DNA of 64,000 bases from Cellulomonas sp. Y8 (GCF_008033115.1 NZ_CP041203.1:496001-560000); one strand, 5' to 3'. Shown: positions 42,354 to 52,201, counted from the first letter of the stretch. A program made the numbers and translations. Notes: generated by a model not told the origin, from the sequence alone.

Positions 42354-43745
42354 TCAGGCGCGGCCGGTGAGCACCCGCGCCTCGGCCACCAGGTAGATCG
42401 ACCCGGTCACGAGGACGGCCGCGCCGCGCTCCACCTCGCGCTCCGCGAGGTCGGCCGCCAGGGTCACGGCCTCGTCGAGCCGCTCGCGGACGTGGACCCG
42501 GTCCTCGCCGAACACGTCGACCGCGATCTCGGCCAGGTCGTCGACCTCCATCGCCCGCGGGTTCGACGCCCGCGTCACGACGACCTCGGCCAGGTACGGC
42601 TCCAGCACCGCGAGGATCGCCTCGGGGTCCTTGTCCGCCATCGCCCCGACCACCCCGACGATCCGCTGGAACGCGAACGCCTCCTCGACCGCCGCGACCA
42701 GCGCCTCCGCGCCCGCGGGGTTGTGCGCCCCGTCGACGAGGACGGTCGGGCTGGACCGGACCAGCTCCAGGCGGCCCGGCGAGTCGACGTCGGCGAACGC
42801 CGCCTCCACCACCGACCCGTCCAGCGCGCCGCCGCCCGCGATCAGCGCCTCGACGGCCGCGAGCGCCGCGAGTGCGTTGTGCGCCTGGTGCTCGCCGTGC
42901 AGCGGCAGGAACACGTCCGTGTAGACGCCGCCGGTGCCGCGCAGCGTGAGCAGCTGCCCGCCGACCGCGACCTGCCGGTCCACCACGTCGATGTCGACGC
43001 CCTCGCGGACCACCCGCGCCCCGTGCTCGGCCGCGGCGTGCAGGATGACGCCCTCGGCGTCCTCCTGCTGCGTCGACAGCACGAGGGTGGCGCCGTCCTT
43101 GACGATCCCCGACTTCTCCCCCGCGATCTCGACGAGGGTGTGCCCGAGCCAGCGCTCGTGGTCGTAGGCGACCGGCGTGATGACCGCGACCTCGCCGTCG
43201 GCGACGTTCGTGGCGTCCCAGCGACCGCCCATGCCGACCTCGACCACCGCGACGTCCACCGGGGCGTCCGCGAAGGCCGCGAACGCCATGACCGTGAACA
43301 CCTCGAAGAAGCTCAGCCGGGGCCGACCGGCCTCCTGCTCCTTGACGTCGACCATGTGCACGTACGGCGCGACGTCCTGCCAGGTGGCCACGAACGCCTC
43401 GTCGGAGATCGGCTCCCCGTCGATCGCGATGCGCTCGGTCACCCGGTGCAGGTGCGGGCTGGTGAACCGGCCGGTGCGCAGCCCGTGCTCGCGCACCAGC
43501 CGCTCGACCATGCGCGCGGTCGACGTCTTGCCGTTCGTGCCCGTGAGGTGCACGACCCGGTACGCCTTCTGCGGGTCGCCGAGCAGCTCGCACACCGCCG
43601 CGACCCGGTCCAGGGTCGGGTCGATGTCGTGCTCGGGCGCCCGTTCGAGGATGCCGGCGTACACCTCGTCCGCGGCGCGGCGGGCGGCTGCGGCGGCCTC
43701 GTCGCGCTGGTGGTCCGCTCCCCCGCGGCCCTTCGCGGCGGCCAT
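42354..43745 (-). CDS. folC: Folylpolyglutamate synthase / dihydrofolate synthase
   Basis: FolC adds glutamate to folates and, in many bacteria, also makes dihydrofolate. The P-loop is HLTGTNGKTSTARMVE, the signature is EVGMGGRWDATN, and the ligase motifs include GEKSGIVK and DGAHNPAG. At 463 residues it is normal. ATG 43745 overlaps the ileS stop by one base (TGATG), so the two are coupled, the usual actinobacterial ileS-folC pairing. In relatives DUF4233 and ndk follow directly; here an insertion of about 5 kb intervenes. Confidence 0.94.
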   Translation of the reverse strand: MAAAKGRGGADHQRDEAAAAARRAADEVYAGILERAPEHDIDPTLDRVAAVCELLGDPQKAYRVVHLTGTNGKTSTARMVERLVREHGLRTGRFTSPHLHRVTERIAIDGEPISDEAFVATWQDVAPYVHMVDVKEQEAGRPRLSFFEVFTVMAFAAFADAPVDVAVVEVGMGGRWDATNVADGEVAVITPVAYDHERWLGHTLVEIAGEKSGIVKDGATLVLSTQQEDAEGVILHAAAEHGARVVREGVDIDVVDRQVAVGGQLLTLRGTGGVYTDVFLPLHGEHQAHNALAALAAVEALIAGGGALDGSVVEAAFADVDSPGRLELVRSSPTVLVDGAHNPAGAEALVAAVEEAFAFQRIVGVVGAMADKDPEAILAVLEPYLAEVVVTRASNPRAMEVDDLAEIAVDVFGEDRVHVRERLDEAVTLAADLAEREVERGAAVLVTGSIYLVAEARVLTGRA

Positions 43746-46700
43746 CAGGCGGCCACCCGCTCGACGCCGACGGTGAGCTCGGAGCCGTCGGTGTCCTCGA
43801 CGACCACCTCCGTCGCCAGCGTCTCCCGCGCGATGAACTCCCGGTGCGCGTCGACCGCCGCGCGGTGCTCCGCCGGGACGCCCAGCGTCAGCCGGATCCG
43901 GTCGGTGACCACGAGGTCGGCCGCCTTGCGGGCGTCCTGCACCGCACGGACCACGTCGCGGGCGTAGCCCTCGGCGAGCAGCGCCTCGTCCAGCGCCAGG
44001 TCGAGCACCACGAACCCGCCCGAGGGCAGGACGCCCGCGGCCAGCGTCGGGGCCTCGCCCTCGGCCGTCGTGACGTCGATCGTGGTCGTCAGCTCGTACT
44101 CGGACGGCTGCATCGGGACGTCGCCGTCGTCGGTGCGCACGACCACCGTGCCCTCGGCGTCCGTCGACCAGTCCCCGGCCTTCGCGGCGCGGATCACCGC
44201 CTGGACGCCGCGGCCCAGGCGCGGGCCCGCGGCGCGGGCGTTCACCGCGAGGTTGCTCCGGACCGCGACGCCGCCGGCGGCGGCCTCCTCGACCGTCGAG
44301 AGCGCGACGTGCTTGACGTTGAGCTCGGCCGCGAGCAGGTCCGCGAACGGCGCCAGCGCCCCGGGCGTCGCCGTGGCGACCCGCAGCTCGTTCAGCGGCT
44401 GGCGGACGCGCAGGCCGTTGGCCTTGCGCAGCGCCAGCGCCGCCGACACCGCCTCCCGCACGCCGTCGACCGCGGCGACCAGGTCGTCGTCGGCCGCGAG
44501 CGCCAGGTCGTCCGCCGAGCCGTCGCCCAGGGTGGGCCAGTCGGTCAGGTGCACCGAGCGGTCGCCGGTCAGGCCGCGCCACACCTCCTCGGAGAGCAGC
44601 GGGGCCAGCGGCGCCATGACGCGGGTCAGCGTCTCGAGCGACGTCCACAGCGTGTCGAACGCCGCCTGGTCCTCGGACCAGAACCGGTCGCGCTGCGTGC
44701 GGACGTACCAGTTGGTCAGCAGGTCCAGGTGCACGCGGACGGTCTCGCAGGCGCCCGGCACGTCGTACGCGTCGAGCTGCGCGGTGACGGTCTCGACCAG
44801 CTTCCGGGTCCGGGCCAGCACGTACCGGTCCATGGTGGTGACCGGGGTGCCGGGCGTGACCCGGCCGGCGGTGAGACCGGTCCCGTCGTTCGCCGCGTTG
44901 GCGTACAGCGCGAAGAAGTACCAGGTGCTCCACAGCGGGAGCAGCACCTGGCGGACCTCCGAGCGGATGCCCTCCTCGGTGACGACCAGGTTGCCGCCCC
45001 GCAGGATCGGCGACGCCATGAGGAACCAGCGCATCGCGTCCGAGCCGTCGCGGTCGAACACCTCGTTGACGTCCGGGTAGTTCCGCAGCGACTTGCTCAT
45101 CTTGCGGCCGTCCGAGCCCAGCACGATGCCGTGCGAGACGGACGTGCGGAACGCCGGGCGGTCGAACAGCGCCGTCGCCAGCACGTGCAGCAGGTAGAAC
45201 CAGCCGCGGGTCTGCCCGATGTACTCGGTGATGAAGTCGCCCGGGTAGTGGTGCTCGAACCAGTCGGCGTTCTCGAACGGGTAGTGCACCTGGGCGAACG
45301 GCATCGACCCGGAGTCGAACCACACGTCCAGCACGTCCGGGATCCGGCGCATGGTCGAGCGCCCGGTCGGGTCGTCCGGGTTCGGGCGGGTCAGCTCGTC
45401 GATGAACGGCCGGTGCAGGTCGGGCTCGCCGGCGTCGTTCAGCGGCAGCCGGCCGAAGTCGGCCTCCAGCTCGGCGAACGAGCCGTAGACGTCGATGCGC
45501 GGGTGCGCCGGGTCGTCGCTCACCCACACCGGGATCGGCGTGCCCCAGTACCGGTTGCGGGACACCGACCAGTCGCGCGCGTTCGCGAGCCAGTTGCCGA
45601 ACTGCCCGTCCTGGATGTGCTCCGGCACCCAGGAGATGTCCTGGTTCAGCTCGACCATCCGGTCGCGGAACGCCGTGACCTTCACGAACCAGGACGACAC
45701 GGCCTTGTAGATCAGCGGGTTCCGGCACCGCCAGCAGTGCGGGTAGGAGTGCACGTAGGACGCCTGGCGCAGCAGCCGGCCGTCGGCGCGCAGCCGCTGG
45801 GTGATCGGCTTGTTGGCCTCGAAGACCTGCTGGCCCTCGAAGTCGGGCACGAGGGACGTGAACTTCCCGCCCTCGTCGACGCTCAGCACCGTCGGGATGC
45901 CGACCGCCTCGCAGGTCTCCTGGTCGACCTCGCCGTACGCCGGGGCCTGGTGCACCACGCCGGTGCCGTCCTCGGTCGTGACGTAGTCGGCGAGCAGGAT
46001 CTGGAAGCCGTGCTCGGCCATGCCCTGCTGGTCCGCCAGGTAGTCGAACAGCCGCTCGTACCGGACTCCGGCCAGGTCGGCGCCGCGCACCTCGCGGGTC
46101 ACAGCGGCCAGGGCGTCCTCGGCGGAGTCGTAGCCGAGGTCCTTGGCGTAGCCCCTGACGAGGTCGCGGGCGAGGAGGAACTGCTCCGCCGTCGCGGAGG
46201 TGCCGTTCGGGCCGGCGGGGACCACCGCGTAGGTCACGTCGGGGCCGACCGCGAGCGCCGAGTTGGTCGGCAGGGTCCAGGGGGTCGTCGTCCAGGCGAG
46301 GGCGGCGACGCCGTCGAGCCCGAGCTCCTGCGCCCGGGGGCCGGTCAGCGGGAACGTGACCGTCACCGTCTGGTCCTGGACGTCCTTGTAGACGTCGTCG
46401 TCCATCCGCAGCTCGTGGTTCGACAGCGGCGTCTGGTCGTTCCAGCAGTACGGCAGCACGCGGTAGCCCTCGTACGCCCAGCCCTTGTCGTAGAGCTGCT
46501 TGAACGCCCAGATCACCGACTCCATGAACGTCGGGTCGAGCGTCTTGTAGTCGTGCTCGAAGTCGACCCACCGCGCCTGGCGCGTCACGTACACCTGCCA
46601 CTCGTCGGTGTACCGCAGCACCGACGTCCGGCAGGCGTCGTTGAACGCCTTGATGCCCATCTCCTCGATCTGCGCCTTGTCGGTGATGCCGAGGATCCGC

Positions 46701-47062
46701 TCCGCCTCGAGCTCCGCCGGCAGGCCGTGCGTGTCCCAGCCGAACCGGCGCTCGACGCGGCGGCCCCGCTGCGTCTGGTACCGGCCGACGATGTCCTTGG
46801 CGTACCCGGTCAGCAGGTGGCCGTAGTGCGGCAGCCCGTTCGCGAACGGCGGGCCGTCGTAGAACACGAACTCGTTCGCGCCGTCGGTGCCGGCGTCACG
46901 CGCGTCGATCGACGCCTGGAACGTGCCGTCGGACTCCCAGTACGCGAGGACGTCCTTCTCCAGCGCCGGCAGGTCCGGGGACGCGGGCAGGCCGAACGAC
47001 GCGCCGGGCGCGACGGGGGCGGCGTGCTTGCCGCTCGGGGTGCGGTGCAGCGGATAGGCCAT
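43745..47062 (-). CDS. ileS: Isoleucyl-tRNA synthetase
   Basis: A class Ia synthetase charging tRNA-Ile, with editing of valine. HIGH is HYGH at 79-82 ([12 protein letters not shown]), and KMSKS is [13 protein letters not shown] near residue 640. The editing domain has [14 protein letters not shown]. At 1105 residues it is the long IleS type common in actinobacteria and eukaryotes, lacking the C-terminal Zn finger form. ATG 47062 is preceded by AGGAG. It is controlled by the T-box upstream. The 3' end overlaps folC. Confidence 0.96.
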   Translation of the reverse strand: MAYPLHRTPSGKHAAPVAPGASFGLPASPDLPALEKDVLAYWESDGTFQASIDARDAGTDGANEFVFYDGPPFANGLPHYGHLLTGYAKDIVGRYQTQRGRRVERRFGWDTHGLPAELEAERILGITDKAQIEEMGIKAFNDACRTSVLRYTDEWQVYVTRQARWVDFEHDYKTLDPTFMESVIWAFKQLYDKGWAYEGYRVLPYCWNDQTPLSNHELRMDDDVYKDVQDQTVTVTFPLTGPRAQELGLDGVAALAWTTTPWTLPTNSALAVGPDVTYAVVPAGPNGTSATAEQFLLARDLVRGYAKDLGYDSAEDALAAVTREVRGADLAGVRYERLFDYLADQQGMAEHGFQILLADYVTTEDGTGVVHQAPAYGEVDQETCEAVGIPTVLSVDEGGKFTSLVPDFEGQQVFEANKPITQRLRADGRLLRQASYVHSYPHCWRCRNPLIYKAVSSWFVKVTAFRDRMVELNQDISWVPEHIQDGQFGNWLANARDWSVSRNRYWGTPIPVWVSDDPAHPRIDVYGSFAELEADFGRLPLNDAGEPDLHRPFIDELTRPNPDDPTGRSTMRRIPDVLDVWFDSGSMPFAQVHYPFENADWFEHHYPGDFITEYIGQTRGWFYLLHVLATALFDRPAFRTSVSHGIVLGSDGRKMSKSLRNYPDVNEVFDRDGSDAMRWFLMASPILRGGNLVVTEEGIRSEVRQVLLPLWSTWYFFALYANAANDGTGLTAGRVTPGTPVTTMDRYVLARTRKLVETVTAQLDAYDVPGACETVRVHLDLLTNWYVRTQRDRFWSEDQAAFDTLWTSLETLTRVMAPLAPLLSEEVWRGLTGDRSVHLTDWPTLGDGSADDLALAADDDLVAAVDGVREAVSAALALRKANGLRVRQPLNELRVATATPGALAPFADLLAAELNVKHVALSTVEEAAAGGVAVRSNLAVNARAAGPRLGRGVQAVIRAAKAGDWSTDAEGTVVVRTDDGDVPMQPSEYELTTTIDVTTAEGEAPTLAAGVLPSGGFVVLDLALDEALLAEGYARDVVRAVQDARKAADLVVTDRIRLTLGVPAEHRAAVDAHREFIARETLATEVVVEDTDGSELTVGVERVAA

Positions 47063-47074
47063 GGCGGATGGCGC

Positions 47075-47347
47075 TCCTGGTGGTCGGCGGGCCCGGGGGC
47101 TCGCGGTGCGGTGGCGGATCCACGGGGACGACGCCCGCCCGGCTCTCGCCCGGTGCGCACCGCGGTACCACCCCGCTTGCCGATCGCCGGGTCCCGCCGG
47201 GGGCGGGGTCGGCGCGCGACCACTCTCTGCGACGGCTGTGACGGGCCTGCCCCGTCCGGTTCTACTGGGGGCGCCGGTGGTGCTGCCGCCCTGTTCTTCC
47301 GGAGGCTCCCCGGTGATGGCCGGATCGGTGCCTGTGCGCACGAGTGT
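47075..47347 (-). promoter_or_regulatory. T-box riboswitch (Ile) with promoter upstream of ileS
   Basis: On the minus strand the T-box core GGGTGGTACCGCGG lies at 47160-47173; its TGGT pairs with the uncharged tRNA ACCA end. About 140 bases upstream, the isoleucine specifier ATC (47315-47317) stands in ATCACCGGGGAGCC followed by GGAAGAAC, the typical actinobacterial ileS T-box stem I. A -10 box TACACT lies at about 47342-47347. No terminator follows the T-box; the ribosome-binding site lies ~80 bases further on, so control is probably translational, as known for actinobacterial ileS. Confidence 0.85.
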
Positions 47348-47610
47348 AGCGAGGGCGGCCAGCGGGCCGCACCGGGATACCCCGCGGGTGGTCGGAGCGG
47401 GCCGGACGGCACGCCTACGCCTTCCGGCCTCGCCCACGCCGATGGGCGCAGGACGCGCCGGGAGGCGGAGGGCGCGCGCACGCGCACGCCGGCGCGCCCG
47501 CCCCGATCGCCCGGCGGCCCGGGCTCTCCGCCCTTCCGCCCGGGACGTGCCCCGGCCGAGCGTCGTGCCCGGCGGAGGCACCGGGCCTCCCCCTCACGAA
47601 AGGGCTGGAC
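47348..47610. other. Intergenic region, divergent ileS T-box and membrane-protein gene
   Basis: Beyond the T-box promoter this GC-rich stretch holds no recognisable gene. The only clear element is AAAGGG just before ATG 47611, the ribosome-binding site of the next gene. No strong plus-strand promoter seen. Confidence 0.4.
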
Positions 47611-48303
47611 ATGACCACGCACGACACCTCGCCCATGACGACCCCGGCGTCGGCCGCGGCCACCCGGGTGCGCCCCCAGCCGCGCGGCTGGGCGCTCGCC
47701 GGCATCGCCGCCGGGCTGACCGGCCTGGTCGGCATCCAGGCCTCGATGGCGCTCGGCGTGAACTGGGAGGAGACCGCTGGCGACGCGGACGCGATCATCG
47801 CGGACCTGTCCGGGCGCACCGCGACGCTGCTGCTGTTCCACACCGCGACGATCCTGTCGGCGCTGCTGGCCGTCGTCTTCGCCGCAGGCCTGTCGCGGCG
47901 GCTGTCCCAGCAGGCGCCTGCGGGGAGCCTGCTGCCGTCGGTCGCGTCCGGCGGGCTGCTGCTGGTGGCCGTCGCGGGGCTGCTCGGGTCCGGGCTCGAC
48001 ACCCAGTTCATGTTCGGCCTCGCCGACGTCGACCTGATCGTCCCGGAGTCGGGCGCGTTCTTCAGCGACTGGATCGCGACCATCCCGTGGCTGTGGGTCG
48101 GGGCGGGGCTGTCCGGGGTGGCGGTGGCGGTCGCGGCGCTCCGGCACGCGGCGGCGCCGCGCTGGCTCGGCTGGGTCGGTGCCGTGCTCGGCGGGCTCAC
48201 GCTGCTGCTGGGCATCTCCCCGCTGCAGTACATGGCCGGGTTCACCGGGCCGCTCTGGCTGCTGGTGACCGCGATCGGGTTCGCGGTGGGCGACCGGCGG
48301 TGA
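47611..48303 (+). CDS. Hypothetical polytopic membrane protein
   Basis: A 230-residue protein with about six hydrophobic helices, for example WALAGIAAGLTGLVGIQASM, TILSALLAVVFAAGLS, GGLLLVAVAGLLGSG, TIPWLWVGAGLSGVAVAVAAL, WLGWVGAVLGGLTLLLG and GPLWLLVTAIGFAVG. No conserved catalytic motif. It resembles small uncharacterised actinobacterial membrane proteins of the DUF4386 kind, but I cannot confirm that. ATG 47611 follows AAAGGGC. A two-component system follows 60 bases downstream on the same strand; a functional link is possible but unproven. Confidence 0.7.
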   Translation: MTTHDTSPMTTPASAAATRVRPQPRGWALAGIAAGLTGLVGIQASMALGVNWEETAGDADAIIADLSGRTATLLLFHTATILSALLAVVFAAGLSRRLSQQAPAGSLLPSVASGGLLLVAVAGLLGSGLDTQFMFGLADVDLIVPESGAFFSDWIATIPWLWVGAGLSGVAVAVAALRHAAAPRWLGWVGAVLGGLTLLLGISPLQYMAGFTGPLWLLVTAIGFAVGDRR

Positions 48304-48314
48304 TCGTCGCCGTT

Positions 48315-48385
48315 GCGCCCGAACCCTCCCGTTCTGTGGTGGTCTGCCCCTACGGTGACGCCATGGACCGGGAGGGTTCGGGCGC
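48315..48385. repeat. 17-bp perfect inverted repeat around the histidine kinase start
   Basis: GCGCCCGAACCCTCCCG (48315-48331) and CGGGAGGGTTCGGGCGC (48369-48385) are exact reverse complements. The 37-base spacer carries the likely promoter end (TACGGT) and the kinase ATG (48363). It could be an operator for the partner response regulator or an mRNA stem holding the start codon in its loop. Confidence 0.8.
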
Positions 48386-50435
48386 GCGCGACCAGGGACG
48401 CGACGGGGTGCCCCGGGTGGCGCTCGCGATCGCCCTGGTCGCCTGGCTGCTCGCCGGGACCGCCGCCGTGCTGCACGTCGCCGCCGGGGGCGGGATGTCC
48501 GCCGGGGACCTGCTGTTCACCGCCGTCGACGTCACCGTGGCGGCCGTCTACGGCACCGTCGGCGCGGTCATCCTGTCCCGGCGGCGGCACCCCGTCGGCT
48601 GGCTGGTCGCGCTGACGGGCGTCGCAGGCGGGGTGTCGGCGGTCGGCGGCGCCTGGGGGGTGTTCGCGGCCACCCGGCCCGGCGCCCCCGCGCTCGACTG
48701 GCTGACGGGCGCCTTCGGCTGGGTGTGGGTGCCCGGCACCGTCGCGCTGTTCACCGTGGTGCCGTGGCTGGCCCGCGACCGGCGGCTCGGGCCGGTGGCC
48801 CGGGCCGGCGTCGCGCTGGGGACCGGCTCGGCCCTGCTGCTCACCGGGACCCGGCTGCTCGCGCCGATGTCGGACGCGCGGGGGGCGATCGCGCTGGTCG
48901 TGGTCGCCGGGCTGCTCACCGCGGCCGCGACGTGGTGGCGGTACCGCCGCGGGCCGGCGGCCGAGCGCCGCGGGCTGGGGCTGCTCGCCGTCGCGACCGC
49001 GATCATGGCGCTGTCGTTCGTGCCGCTGCTGCTGGCCGACCCCGGGCCTGCGGCGTTCCTCGCCGTGCCGGTGAGCCACCTGGTCTGCCAGGCGCTGTTC
49101 CCGGCCGCGCTGCTCGTGACCGTCCTGCGCAACCGCCTGTGGGGACTCGACCTGGCGATCAGCCGCGCGACGGTCGCGGCGCTGCTGACCCTGACCCTCG
49201 CCGGGGTGTACGCGATCGTCACGGCGGGGGTGTCGGCGCTCGTGGGCGCCACGACCCCCGGCGCGCAGGTGGCCGCGGCGGTCGGCGTCGTGCTGCTGCT
49301 CCAGCCCGTGCGGGGCTGGTTGCAGGTCCGGGTGCGCCGACTCGTCTACGGCGACGCGACCGACCCCGGGCGGGCCGCGCTGCGGCTGGGCCGGAGCCTG
49401 ACGACGCCGGGCGGGTCCGCGGACCTCCTGGCCGGGCTGGCGGCGGGCGTCGGCGAGTCGCTCCGGCTGGAGTCCGTCCGCCTGGCGACCCGGGGCGCCG
49501 ACCCGGTCGCCGCCTCCTGGGGGTCGCCCACCTCCGAGCCGGTCCGCGTGCCGGTCGAGCGCGCCGGCGACGTCGTCGGCGACCTGGCCGTCACCGCCCC
49601 GCCCGGCGAGCGGCTGGACGCCCGGAGCCGCACCGCCCTCGACCAGCTCGCTCCCGTCGTCGCGGCCGGGCTGGCGCTCGCGACCGGCGCCCGGGACCTG
49701 GAACGCGCCCGGGACGCCACGACGTCGGCCCGGCTCCGCGAGCGCCGCGCGGTCCGGCGGGAGCTGCACGACGGGCTCGGCCCGTGGTTGTCGGGGATGC
49801 GCCTCGGACTGCAGGGAGCGGTCAACCTGCTCGACGGCGGCCGGCCCGACGACGTCGAGGCGGCGCGCGCCGCGCTGACCGCACTGCGTGACGAGGCCGA
49901 GCGGCGCGTCGAGGACGTCCGGGACCTCGCCCGTGGGCTGCTGCCGCCGGTGCTCGACGAGCAGGGCCTCGGGCCGGCGCTCGACGACCTGGCCCGGCGG
50001 CTCGGGCGCGAGGGGTTCGCGGTCGAGGTCGCGGGCGACGACCCCGGCGCGCTCGATCCCGTCGTGGCGGCCGCGGCGTACGGGGTCCTGAGCGAGGCCG
50101 CGCGCAACGCGCAGCGGCACTCCGGGGCCGCCGGCTGCCGGATCGTCGTACGCCGGTCCGCGGACCTGCTGGACGTGCGGTGCACGGACGCGGGGCGCGG
50201 ACCGGGACCCGCCGCCGGGTCCGCGCGGCCGGGCGACGCCGTCGGCGTGGGCACCCGCTCGATGCGGGAGCGGACGGAGGAGCTGGGCGGTCGGCTCGAG
50301 GTGGCCGAGTCGGCGCCGGGGACGGTCGTGCGTGCGGTGCTGCCGCTGGTGCCGGGGGCGCCGGTGCCGGGGGCGGGCGGGGTGGGCGCCGGGGTGGGCG
50401 CCGGATCCGACGCCGCCGAGGCGGTGCCGACGTGA
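48363..50435 (+). CDS. NarL-type sensor histidine kinase
   Basis: A 690-residue membrane kinase. The N-terminal half has about eight hydrophobic helices with a short positively charged loop (RRRHPVGWLV); the middle is a GAF-like region (~350-440). The HisKA_3 dimerisation motif with the phospho-accepting His is RRELHDGLGPWLSGMRLGLQ. The HATPase part has SEAARNAQRHSGA and GVGTRSMRERTEELGGRLEV. The N-terminus (HPVGWLV, W/G-rich helices) resembles actinobacterial kinases whose signal is unknown. The tail is Gly/Ala/Pro-rich. Its stop overlaps the response-regulator start (GTGA). A 17-bp inverted repeat surrounds the ATG. Confidence 0.88.
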   Translation: MDREGSGARDQGRDGVPRVALAIALVAWLLAGTAAVLHVAAGGGMSAGDLLFTAVDVTVAAVYGTVGAVILSRRRHPVGWLVALTGVAGGVSAVGGAWGVFAATRPGAPALDWLTGAFGWVWVPGTVALFTVVPWLARDRRLGPVARAGVALGTGSALLLTGTRLLAPMSDARGAIALVVVAGLLTAAATWWRYRRGPAAERRGLGLLAVATAIMALSFVPLLLADPGPAAFLAVPVSHLVCQALFPAALLVTVLRNRLWGLDLAISRATVAALLTLTLAGVYAIVTAGVSALVGATTPGAQVAAAVGVVLLLQPVRGWLQVRVRRLVYGDATDPGRAALRLGRSLTTPGGSADLLAGLAAGVGESLRLESVRLATRGADPVAASWGSPTSEPVRVPVERAGDVVGDLAVTAPPGERLDARSRTALDQLAPVVAAGLALATGARDLERARDATTSARLRERRAVRRELHDGLGPWLSGMRLGLQGAVNLLDGGRPDDVEAARAALTALRDEAERRVEDVRDLARGLLPPVLDEQGLGPALDDLARRLGREGFAVEVAGDDPGALDPVVAAAAYGVLSEAARNAQRHSGAAGCRIVVRRSADLLDVRCTDAGRGPGPAAGSARPGDAVGVGTRSMRERTEELGGRLEVAESAPGTVVRAVLPLVPGAPVPGAGGVGAGVGAGSDAAEAVPT

Positions 50436-51094
50436 CGGTGCGGGTCGCGCTCGTGGACGACCACCCCGTGTTCCGGATCGGCATGGCGGCGCTGCTGGGG
50501 TCCCTCGCGGGTGTCGAGGTCGTCGGGACGGCGGCCGGGGCCGCGGAAGCGCGGGCGCTCCTGACCGGCGACGGCGCTCCCGGTGCGGACGTCGTCGTCA
50601 TGGACCTCGACCTCGGCGACGGGTCGGGGATCGACGTCACGCGGGAGGTCGTCGCCGCGCGGCCGGGGACCGCCGTGCTCGTCATGAGCATGCACGAGGA
50701 CGACGACGCCGTGGTCGCCGCCGTCCGGGCGGGGGCACGCGGGTACCTGGTGAAGTCCGCGCCGCCCGAGCAGGTCGAGCGCGCGGTCCGCGCCGTCGCC
50801 GCCGGGGAGATGATCCTCGGGCCGACGGTGGCGGAGCGGGCGATGGCCTACGTCCTCGGCGGGCGCTCGGCCGTCCGGGTGCCGTTCCCGCGGCTGACCG
50901 ACCGCGAGCGCGAGGTGCTCGACCTGGTCGCCGGCGGGCACGACAACGTGGTCATCGCGCGGCGGCTGGGGCTGTCGGCGAAGACGGTCCGGAACCACGT
51001 GGCGAACGTGCTGACCAAGCTGGAGGTGCCGGACCGGTCGGCGGCGATCGTGCGGGCGCGGGCCGAGGGCCTGGGCGGCGCGGCGGCGGGCTGA
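50432..51094 (+). CDS. NarL/LuxR-family response regulator
   Basis: A 220-residue regulator partnered with the kinase just upstream. The receiver domain has VALVDDHPVFRIGMAALL (acidic pocket DD), the phospho-Asp in VVVMDLDLGDGSGID, and the conserved Lys in RGYLVKSAPPEQV. The LuxR-type HTH is LTDREREVLDLVAGGHDN followed by RRLGLSAKTVRNHVANVL. The start GTG 50432 overlaps the kinase stop. The 17-bp repeat at 48315-48385 could be its own operator, though that is only a guess. Confidence 0.93.
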   Translation: MTVRVALVDDHPVFRIGMAALLGSLAGVEVVGTAAGAAEARALLTGDGAPGADVVVMDLDLGDGSGIDVTREVVAARPGTAVLVMSMHEDDDAVVAAVRAGARGYLVKSAPPEQVERAVRAVAAGEMILGPTVAERAMAYVLGGRSAVRVPFPRLTDREREVLDLVAGGHDNVVIARRLGLSAKTVRNHVANVLTKLEVPDRSAAIVRARAEGLGGAAAG

Positions 51095-51115
51095 GACACG
51101 GTGCCCCGGCCTGAT

Positions 51116-51177
51116 CCCCACCCGATCGTCACGCCGCACCCCGATCGATCGGGTGGCTGCGCGACGATCGGGTGGGG
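51116..51177. terminator. Bidirectional terminator with nested palindromes
   Basis: Outer arms CCCCACCCGATCGTC (51116-51130) and GACGATCGGGTGGGG (51163-51177) are perfectly complementary over 15 bp. Inside lies the perfect palindrome CCCGATCGATCGGG (51140-51153). It sits between the convergent response-regulator and hypothetical genes, so a terminator for both is likely. CGATCGGG occurs three times. Confidence 0.7.
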
Positions 51178-51198
51178 TTCGGCGCGCAGCCCCCGGGG

Positions 51199-51621
51199 CT
51201 ACGTCCCGCAGGCCTCGTCGAACAGCGCCACCGCCCGGGCGTCCCCGGCGAGCAGCGCCGCCGCGTGACCCTCCTCCTCGACGAGCGTCGGGTAGCCCCA
51301 GACCGCGACGACCGGCTCGCCCCAGAGCGTCCGGTGTCCGGCCCGCGCCCCGGAGTCGAGGGCGAACACCCAGCCCGCGGGCACGACGGTCGAGACGCCC
51401 GCGAACAGCTCCGCGGGCACGAACGCCGGGCCGCCCCAGTCGTCGCGCACCAGCACGCTCAGGTGGTCGGCGAGCGCCAGGACCCCCGCCGCCTCGTACG
51501 TGCGTCCGGGCGTCACCGCGTACGCAGACGCCTCGCTGGTGCCGCGTGGTCGGCGGCCCGCGGGGAGGAACGCGCCGCGGGCCGCCACGCAGCGCAGCCG
51601 CAGCACGGACGGGCCCCGCAC
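51199..51621 (-). CDS. Hypothetical protein
   Basis: A 140-residue soluble protein without signal peptide or membrane helix. Visible segments are LRCVAARGAFLPAGRRPRG, EAAGVLALADHLSVLVRDDWGG, VFALDSGARAGHRTLWGEPVVAVWG and a helical end ALLAGDARAVALFDEACG. I do not recognise a family. The start is uncertain; the next in-frame starts downstream would cut into the even composition. It lies 25 bases after the phosphoribosyltransferase gene on the same strand, so the two may be co-transcribed. Confidence 0.5.
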   Translation of the reverse strand: MRGPSVLRLRCVAARGAFLPAGRRPRGTSEASAYAVTPGRTYEAAGVLALADHLSVLVRDDWGGPAFVPAELFAGVSTVVPAGWVFALDSGARAGHRTLWGEPVVAVWGYPTLVEEEGHAAALLAGDARAVALFDEACGT

Positions 51622-51646
51622 GCGGCCGCCCCCGCCGACCGCGCCG

Positions 51647-52153
51647 TCAGTCCGTGACCGGCGGCTGCGCCGACCAGGGGAACGTGATCCACCGGTCCGT
51701 CCGACGCCACACGAAGTCCGGCGCGACGATCGAGTGCGACTTCGCGTACAGCACCGCGGTGCGCGCCTCCTCGCAGTGCTCGGCGACGAGCCGCTGCACC
51801 AGCGCCAGGGTCTCCCCCGTGTCCGCCACGTCGTCGACGACGAGCGCCCGGCGGCCGACCAGCGCCGCGTTGTCGAGCAGCGGGGGCAGCACGACGGGCT
51901 CGGGCAGCCGGGCGTCGATGCCCGTGTAGAACTCGACGTTCAGCGTGCCGCAGGCCTTGAGGCCCAGCGCGTAGGACAGGGCGCCGGCGGGCAGCAGGCC
52001 GCCCCTGGCGACCGCCACCACGACGTCGGGCTCGAAGCCGGAGGCCACCACCGCGCGGGCCAGGTCGCGCGCCGCCTCGCCGAACTCGTCCCAGCCCAGG
52101 ATCTCGCGCTCGTCGGGCAGGTCCTGGCCGGGTGCGGCCTCCGCAGTCGTCAT
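51647..52153 (-). CDS. Phosphoribosyltransferase (purine PRT family)
   Basis: A 168-residue type I phosphoribosyltransferase. The PRPP-binding loop is ALVVDDVADTGETLALVQ, preceded by VVAVARGGLLPAGALSYAL, the segment that binds pyrophosphate and gives the family its Arg-Gly. The end DRWITFPWSAQPP resembles the xanthine-guanine PRT family, including related uncharacterised actinobacterial members. The base specificity is not readable. The start ATG 52153 lies close to an 18-residue poorly conserved lead. It is upstream of the hypothetical gene at 51199. Confidence 0.82.
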   Translation of the reverse strand: MTTAEAAPGQDLPDEREILGWDEFGEAARDLARAVVASGFEPDVVVAVARGGLLPAGALSYALGLKACGTLNVEFYTGIDARLPEPVVLPPLLDNAALVGRRALVVDDVADTGETLALVQRLVAEHCEEARTAVLYAKSHSIVAPDFVWRRTDRWITFPWSAQPPVTD

Positions 52154-52201
52154 GCCGGCCAGGCTAGCGGCCGGACGTGTGCGCCAGGTTGCGCGGGGCT
52201 G

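Noticed and set aside
42354..46601. Long minus-strand frame of 1415 codons running from folC into ileS
   Set aside because: Only the folC part (to 43745) is real; the rest is another frame of ileS with Arg/Gly/Pro-rich composition.
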